Positions 57,761-64,000 of a stretch of 64,000 nt of DNA are shown here, piece after piece. Source of the stretch: Lithospermum erythrorhizon (lineage: Eukaryota; Streptophyta; Magnoliopsida; Boraginales; Boraginaceae); contig JADFUC010000271.1 in assembly GCA_019722365.1 (NCBI GenBank), positions 124,001 to 188,000 on the forward strand, read 5' to 3'. The notes under the pieces were generated by a model, which saw only the letters and a list, made by a program, of their open reading frames with translations, searched no databases and was not told the DNA's origin. The position numbers and the translations under genes were made by a program. Position 1 is the first letter of the stretch; each line of letters opens with the position of its first letter.

Positions 57761-58900
57761 GTACCAATCCGTATCAGGTGGATGTAACCCAAATATGTTG
57801 CATAGCTTTGTTGATGTCGGTAGCGAGTAGCGTCAGGATGAGCCTTTGACGCCGGTTGCCTAGGTTGATGAGAAGGCCGTGGCAGAATTCCCAGTTAGAT
57901 TTGTGGTTGAAATTTGGGGCCGAGGCGGTGAGGGCGGGTCCAATTTGTGGATGGGTATGGGCAGGGGGCGTTGGACAAGGACCATGGGTATGGTGGGATG
58001 GCCGGCCCGGGTCCATCGATAGAATACGAGGTCATGGGCAGCGGGGTTTGGGCTGGTTTGGGCGGTGTCTATTTGAGCTGGGCCGATGGGTGGAGGTGTT
58101 TACGGGCCATTGTGGGATTGATAGGCGAGTTTGGGCGTGGCTGGGTTGGTGATTCAGGGCCTGATTTGACAACAAGGGAGTTATGGGTCTGGAAATCAAT
58201 AGTTTTCTTAGCAAAGCCGGATTCCTCTAATATGAGCATAGATCGAGCTTGATAAAATTGAGGTAGGGGGTTAGATTGTCGAATCAGAGTACCTACACCA
58301 TTATATGCATCGGTCAAACCCAAGATGAGTTGAAGAACCAAGCGATCGGGGCACCAGCGTTCGCCAATTGATCACTAAATTTTCAGCTGGTGACCGGTAT
58401 GCGGCAGAGGAAAAATTAGACATGTGAGTGCTGGAAAACTCTTGTTCAAGTGAGGCTAGCGAGACCAGCATTATCTTGAAAATATTTACCTGTAGGTTGA
58501 AGCGTCCATGCGTTGTGAGGCCGGGGTTGATGCCAAGTATGAAGAAGGTGCAGCCCAGATATTGTATATATTACTTGAGGACAATAGCATCAAGAGTATC
58601 CCAAGATTCATTGTAATTGTCAGTGGGATCAGGTTGGATGTGGGGAAGAATATGATGAATAACCTTGGTAGAGCGACAATGAAGCTGAAAAAGTTCGACC
58701 CAAGTCGAATATATAACGTTTCCATCTCAATGTAAGCTAGAACATGAGGTGAATAAACCGAGATAGCCGTGGCGGGATGGAGTTTATCATTAATTGGGAG
58801 AATATTGGCGGAAGGGTATTGCGGTAGTATTGGAAGAGTGGGTGAAAGAGCGTTTGTGATAGTGTTATTTGCCATTATATGTGAGGCAGTACAGTCTTCT
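57761..58900 (-). pseudogene. Copia gag relic
   Basis: On the - strand the gag seems to start near 58875 with MANNTITNALSPTLPILPQY. It continues in two or more frames to [20 protein letters not shown] (58260-58330), which fits the LxGLxxxYxxVxxxI piece of Copia gag (DUF4219/UBN2-type core). A His/Pro/Gly-rich stretch with HTHGPCPTPPAH follows. No zinc knuckle could be read. Several frameshifts break it. Confidence 0.6.
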
Positions 58901-59003
58901 GTATGAGCAAAAGTGAATATTGGCCGAAAGTGGATGGCCGCAATTTTGTGGCGGCAGAGAGAATAGTAGAAAGGAAAAAAAGAAAAAAATAGGTTAGGGT
59001 CTT

Positions 59004-59017
59004 TTAGACTCTGATTC
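59004..59017 (-). other. Degenerate primer-binding site of the Copia element
   Basis: On the - strand GAATCAGAGTCTAA follows the LTR end directly. The Copia consensus is TGGTATCAGAGC, complementary to initiator Met-tRNA. ATCAGAG is kept. Confidence 0.5.
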
Positions 59018-59192
59018 TGAAGTAAGAATATAATAATGAACACATTATTTTATCAATAAGGAGTGATATATATACAAGTGTATAATCTTAAAGACTAGGC
59101 CCAACTATTATATTATTATTAATAATATATACATAGTCTGCTAATATTTAGCATATTTGAGGTAGTAATCCTACTACTGTTACTAACTCCCG
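59018..59192 (-). repeat. 5' LTR of the Copia element
   Basis: On the - strand the segment ends TTCTTACTTCA immediately before the primer-binding-like site. It holds T/A-rich text with a possible polyadenylation region (TGATAAAATAATG). The start, near GTTAGTAACAGTAGTAGG, is uncertain. No second copy was found at the other end of the element. Confidence 0.45.
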
Positions 59193-61167
59193 ACGGTTGA
59201 ACTTATTGCAAATTCTTGAAGCATATAAGATTTATCGGGAACTATAAAATATCACACACATTCTTGACAATTTATGGAACAATACTTTTTGGTAATTACT
59301 CATAAAATTATGACAGTAAATATGGATTGGAGGAGAGTATGCTTCAAATTTGTGATGATCTACTATCACTATCAGGCACAATGCACAACCTTTTATCTAT
59401 ATTCTAAATAGTTGGGCCTCTAGTGACCAAATTATGACTTATGACTGTTTAGAGATGTGAGTATGTGACTTGTAAATTGTACTCCTAAGTCCTACTCCTA
59501 AACTCCTATATATATATAAGTTATATATATATAAGTTATAACCATTAGGCATTTAAGCAACCTTCTTAAATAATTCCCAATCTCAAATACTCCGTATAGA
59601 ATAAGGAAATGATAAAATATATTTAAATGCCACAATTTCAGCTTCCTCATATTAAAATGGTCCCACATTTTTATCTGTCTAACTCTCGTCTGATGTGAAT
59701 CAACGGTTAATGTATATTTGCAAATGCTCAAGATTTTAATTCTCTTTCATCAATTGTTTTGAATGGGCCCACATGGACATGTTGCTACTCACTAAAGGTG
59801 GTCTTTTTTGTTATGGATTAAAATAGTGAAGTTGATCTTTCAAATGATTCATATTTAATTTCAAAATGTACTACAACATTAGATTTATTTATTTATTTAT
59901 TTACTTATTTTGTTTTGTTTTTACAAGAGTAATAATGGTTTACACAGCATAATGTTCCAAAGAAATATTAAAACTAGGAGCTGATTTACTTTTATTTTAT
60001 TCACTGTGCTTGTATTATTATTTTCATTTATTATATTATATTTATTGTTACCTAGTTATATATTAATAATTCTTTTTTATAATGTAACTTAATGACATGA
60101 AATGTTTTATATTATAATTTTATGATTTAAGGATGAGAAAATAAGGAATCTACAAAATTTTTGTTTAGTTCCTTAAAGTAAAAACGTGATTTAGATAGTT
60201 GATTTTAAGGAGAAAAAAATAAGCAATGTAACAGATGCTCTTACAGTCTTACTAAATGAATATAATCAAGCCTTTTAAGAACTGGTCAAGTCCATATAAA
60301 AATTTACCCAGGCAAGGCCTTTTAAGCCTTTCATCCAGTCCATAAGTTGTCAATGACCCTAATCTCGAAATCCATATTGAGAATATTATTACACTTAAAA
60401 TACTTGGGATCAAATAGGGAGGTACATTAATCTTTGGTGCCAAAATCTTTAAATCACAGGTCTTAAAAAGCTATTTTGACTATTATATCCCAACTATTTT
60501 GATATATACACATTTCCATCTTTTATTGTTTTACAATAATTTTTTTATTATAATAATGCATGCTGTCTGTGAAATATAGTGTGCCGATTAAGTATTAGAT
60601 ATTCGGAAAACAATATGATTGATCCATATATATTAACATCATAATATGCTAAGGATTGATCCTAATTGATTTCATCATTCAAATCCATCGTTCCATGAAA
60701 TAATAATGCATATCTATTTTTCATGTTTATGTTGTATTATTACCTAGGAAGAATAAAAGCAATATATTAAAATTAAGTAAGAACTACATCGCATAATGCA
60801 AAGTTAGCAGCACAATTAAAAGTGAGAAAATAAACTAATTCTCAATTTATGATTATATAATTTTATTTTATTGTAAAAATTAAATTTATGAATCTTCTAT
60901 TATATAGTTCATTCTACATCTATCTTTGTATATGCATATGGCTGAAACACCGATAGGTGATTAGTAGATACTAGTGGTTGAGAATGTTATGGAAGTGTAG
61001 AAAGATCTTGAGGTTTGATAAGAATTTCAATAAATGTGGGTAAGTTTTATAATTTTAGCAATTAAAATTATTTTGGCTGAGTATGTCTTTCGCTAATTTT
61101 AAGATCGGTATATAAAGGCTTTAGGATCGTGGTTTAAAGGCTACGGATAAGATATTGGGTGTGTGTA
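59193..61167. other. AT-rich intergenic DNA
   Basis: Contains a doubled TATATATATATAAGTTATA phrase (59509-59540) and no recognised gene. Short frames on either strand show no domain. Confidence 0.45.
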
Positions 61168-61740
61168 TAACAGCTCAGATTTTGCTATCTAATAAATCAA
61201 TAAGCAGGGTCAACACTATGGACTATCATAGGATATAGTAGGTCTAGAAGCCATTGTATATATTTTTGTCAATCAACATTTAAGCAGGGTATGGTAAAAT
61301 CAACCGGAGTAATTAGGGATAGCTATCAATGTATAAATTTTTAAGCAGGTCGACCAATTTGAAGTATTTGATCCAATATTTATTTCTGTCAATCAACATT
61401 TTAATGTAGAACCATTTTATTTATTTCGTTGGTCCCTCCTTGCCTCCCCCGGGTAAACGAGGTGGAACTATTGAAAGTATTTATTAAACTATATTTCTAG
61501 CAATCGACATTTATTGATTTTGTTTTCTTTCATTGGGGAGTATTTCATCAGTTATTGTCTTTCTTTAAACGTCCCGATCGATTATTGTCGGAATATGACG
61601 TTTGTTTAGAATATTTGTGTTATTTATATGTTTGCTAGCTAGCCTTATTTGACGAGTTATGTTTTAATGCGGATCAACCCAATCATAATGATTACTGTAT
61701 TATTATTATTTTTTTTTTAAAATTAGAGATGAGAAATACG
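61168..61740 (-). repeat. Arm 2 of the long inverted duplication (partner 18875-19460)
   Basis: This is the reverse complement of 18875-19460 with few changes. For example, CCTCCTTGCCTCCCCCGGGT + AAACGAGGTGGAACTATTGAAAGTA and ATCGATTATTGTCGGAATAT + GACGTTTGTTTAGAATATTTGTGTTATTTATATG are nearly identical. The match also includes GATGAG next to the A/T tract, so it extends up to the LTR-A edge in arm 1. No coding sequence. Confidence 0.85.
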
Positions 61741-62198
61741 ATTACATAGTATTGCAATTACGAATACAGATATTGAGTGCTACAAAAAAAAAATATAAAA
61801 TATATTCTTACGATAAGATTTAGGCTGAAATAATAAAAACTGAATCGGAATCTGTCGGGTTGTGAGGCATCCCGTGAATATTATATTATTAAGTACTACG
61901 TACTCAAGTAATAATAATGGTCACGTACTTAAACTTACACGTAAACATTTATTATATGTTACTTAATTTCTATTTTTCAATTATATGGAACATATTTACG
62001 CTATCTAGGTATAACTAACCATACATAGAAAATGGTTAATAGTGATCCTTCCGAGCTGACCGGAACTCTATAATTACATCACTGACTATATTATTATTTA
62101 TTAACCGTCCTATGGTTGGTGGGGTTAGGATGTTGAACAATGTATATAAATGTGTAATTCGTTATGGGAATAAAGAAATTAATTATTACTCTTACTTG
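61741..62198 (+). repeat. 5' LTR region of a second Copia element (start uncertain)
   Basis: The end is set by the primer-binding-like site at 62199. Just before it are a TATA box (TGTATATAAATGTG, about 62141) and a GGGAATAAAG polyadenylation-like signal (about 62166), in normal LTR order. The start could be near TGTTACTT (61957), but nothing fixes it. Confidence 0.5.
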
Positions 62199-62211
62199 TG
62201 GTATTCTGAGC
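62199..62211 (+). other. Primer-binding site of the second Copia element
   Basis: TGGTATTCTGAGC is close to the Copia consensus TGGTATCAGAGC for initiator Met-tRNA. It lies between the LTR-like region and the gag relic. Confidence 0.6.
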
Positions 62212-62499
62212 AAGAAAAAATTAATGCGTCCGCAAATTGTTTCGATCTCAGCAGTCATCCCAAAATTTTTTTTGTTGTCTTTCGACCCCCAAAGTGCACC
62301 ATCACCGATCCCCAAAATTTTTGTTGTTGTCTTGCGATCACCGATTCGATACCGAAAGCCATCACCGAAGTTTATTTATTTTTTTCTTGCGACCACCGAT
62401 TCGATAATCACCATGAGCAACCCGCCGAACAACAACGAACCAAACCCGGCGTGACCCGGCAACCTGTAACCCAATCATCCTCGGACCAACCAATCCCAG

Positions 62500-63330
62500 C
62501 GCGCGGTAGTCTACGCGCGCATTCGTCCCCACATTACTTAGTTCGATGACAACCCCGGCAATATTATTTGTTTAGTCAAACTGACCGGCCACAACTACGA
62601 AGAATGGTCGCGTTCCATGAAACTCTCTCTACGAGGACGGCGAAAGTATGGCTTCATAGACGGTTCTCTTGCCAAACCGGCGAGCCGGACTTTGGTGTCG
62701 TTGGATTGTTGTCCAATCTACCTTGGTACAATGGATCCTTAATACTATTGACTCGACACAAAGAAAGACGTTCCCTCATTACGAAGAAGCGAAGCCGCTG
62801 TGGGATATGATTGCTCGCCGATATACTGTTACCAATGGCCAACGGAAACAAGATTTGAAACATGCTCTCTCCGAATGTAAGCAAACTCCTGCTATGTCAG
62901 TTGCGGATTATTTTGGGAAATTAGAAAAGTTATGGGATGATTTGGCTGCTTGCAATCCGATTCCTGCGTGTATATGTGGTATGGGAGGAGAACACTTGCC
63001 CGACTTCAGTAATAGTTCCATGATTTTTTATGCGGTCTTGATACCCACCGAGGTTTGGCCTTTGCGTTCTCGATTACTCGCTTAGCGAAGACCACAGCTC
63101 GTCTTTGGATTGGGCATTTCAAGCTATGAATAAGGAGGAACAATTGCATAAGAGAAACAATGTTGTTAAGCTTTGCAGGATGTTATGACTTTCGTAGTTA
63201 CCACGCCAAACGAATCGATCAGTTGAGTCGGCTCACACAATATGGCATGCACGTTTGTCGTCGTGTTGGGCGTAGCAGTGCATGTTTTTGGGAAGAATGG
63301 TTCCCAGTGGTGGCGTGATGGCCTGAAGCA
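62500..63330 (+). pseudogene. Copia gag relic with zinc knuckle
   Basis: The gag N-terminus is at 62545-62715: DNPGNIICLVKLTGHNYEEW, then KLSLRGRRKYGFIDGSLAKP, the copia-type GAG motif. After a frameshift, 62700-63090 gives LVQWILNTIDSTQRKTF, LWDMIARRYTVTNGQRKQDL and SVADYFGKLEKLWDDLAAC (UBN2-type core). Near 63246-63290 CTFCRRVGRSSACFW-type text in shifted frames marks a degraded CCHC knuckle, followed by a PEWW-like remnant. Three or more frameshifts are present. Confidence 0.75.
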
Positions 63331-64000
63331 GCAGACGGGAGGAGGCGGACCCCGGCCAGGGATTCGAGAGCCTTGGCAGGCGGACTTATCCCTCTTCGTC
63401 CAGCAGTCGCTAAACATGACGTCAGCTTACCTCGGCCGTGTGGTAATGCATCGAGAGTTGAACGAGGGCCGTATGGATGCTATTCCCGAGGGAGTAAGTG
63501 TTCACGAGGTGAAGCGAGGCATTATCAACTTGTGGTTCGCCAGCCAGTGTAAAATCACGATGATCGTGCTGCTGGTAGAAGAAGTGTTTATCGGATGTAT
63601 GGATTATTGAGTCGGGTGCTTCGAATCACGTGACGGGTAATTTATTATTGTTGCGAACATCCGGGACATGTCTCCTTGTACGGTTGGTCTTCCGGATGGT
63701 AGTAAAGTTACATCTTTCAAAATGTGGCTCCGCTCGATTATCTTCCTTTTTAACTTTACATAGCGGTTTATTATGTTCCAAACTTGATTGTCTTTGTTAT
63801 ACATTACCACGCTTTGACGAGGAAAATACTAATTGTGTTGTTTATTGTGCGAGAAATATGGTTGTCTTTATTAGGGACCGTGATTGAGGATCTTTGATTG
63901 GACTCGGTGACGGTGAGGGGGACTTTACTACTTGAGAGGACGATGTGAGTTAATCGATAGTAGAAAAGGATCGGTTATTTGGCATCGTCGTTTAGGCCAT
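63331..64000 (+). pseudogene. Copia protease and GAG-pre-integrase relic, cut by window end
   Basis: Near 63598-63700 ESGASNHVTGNLLLLR-like text (the D-[ST]-G-A...H protease motif with Asp lost to Glu or Gly, depending on frame) is followed by CTVGLPDGSKVTSFK. At 63960-64000 the reading VIWHRRLGH gives the GAG-pre-integrase motif. Integrase should follow beyond the window. Frameshifts are frequent. It belongs to the same + strand element as the gag at 62.5 kb. Confidence 0.65.

Noticed and set aside
57856..58252. + strand Gly/Trp-rich frames of about 100 codons
   Set aside because: They are antisense shadows of the His/Pro-rich Copia gag region on the - strand.

Overview
The window looks like a piece of a flowering-plant nuclear genome, probably a eudicot. 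It is AT-rich and gene-poor, and it is packed with old, nested retrotransposons. Only two protein genes read cleanly from start to stop: a secreted invertase/pectin methylesterase inhibitor-domain protein (28940-29533, +) and a DREB-type AP2/ERF transcription factor (50484-51146, +). A third host-like gene (15217-15759, +) is broken by two compensating frameshifts. No rRNA gene, tRNA gene or CRISPR array was seen.

Layout. 1-12.69 kb: a decayed Ty3/Gypsy element on the + strand, with related LTR sequence at 1-1287 and 10897-12687. It keeps gag and protease relics, has no readable RT, RNase H or integrase, and carries a repeat-rich non-coding 3' half. 12.7-17.9 kb: AT-rich sequence with a ~70-bp tandem array and the broken host-like gene. 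18.0-18.87 kb: a Gypsy-type LTR on the - strand (LTR-A). 18.88-19.46 kb: one arm of a long inverted duplication whose other arm lies at 61.17-61.74 kb. 19.7-24.8 kb: small non-autonomous elements, including a tRNA-derived SINE with a 10-bp target-site duplication and a collapsed Copia LTR pair. 26.26-27.89 kb: a second Gypsy-type LTR (LTR-B), upstream of the inhibitor gene. 29.97-30.22 kb: a hAT-type MITE with an 8-bp target-site duplication. 30.42-38.1 kb: a decayed Copia element on the - strand whose 3' LTR is split by a 2.47-kb Gypsy solo LTR flanked by AGTTG. 39.9-46.7 kb: a decayed LINE (L1-like) on the + strand with ORF1 and ORF2 relics. 48.24-49.88 kb: a third related LTR (LTR-C), ending about 450 bp upstream of the ERF TATA box. 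52.2-55.0 kb: a decayed plant transposon-type protein gene on the - strand. 55.2-59.2 kb: a Copia element on the - strand whose integrase is still open with its DD35E triad. 62.1-64.0 kb: the 5' end of another Copia element on the + strand, running off the window.

How it fits together. The two intact genes sit in the few TE-poor pockets, each with an LTR upstream and small TEs close by. The retroelements differ greatly in decay. The Gypsy element and the LINE are full of stops. The Copia at 55-59 kb keeps long open frames. The inverted duplication is nearly identical over long stretches. I saw no new multi-gene system. The most unusual signals are the 42-kb-spaced inverted duplication, the doubly nested LTR, the SINE and MITE with clear target duplications, and the frameshifted conserved gene. 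Family names rest on motifs read by eye, without database comparison.
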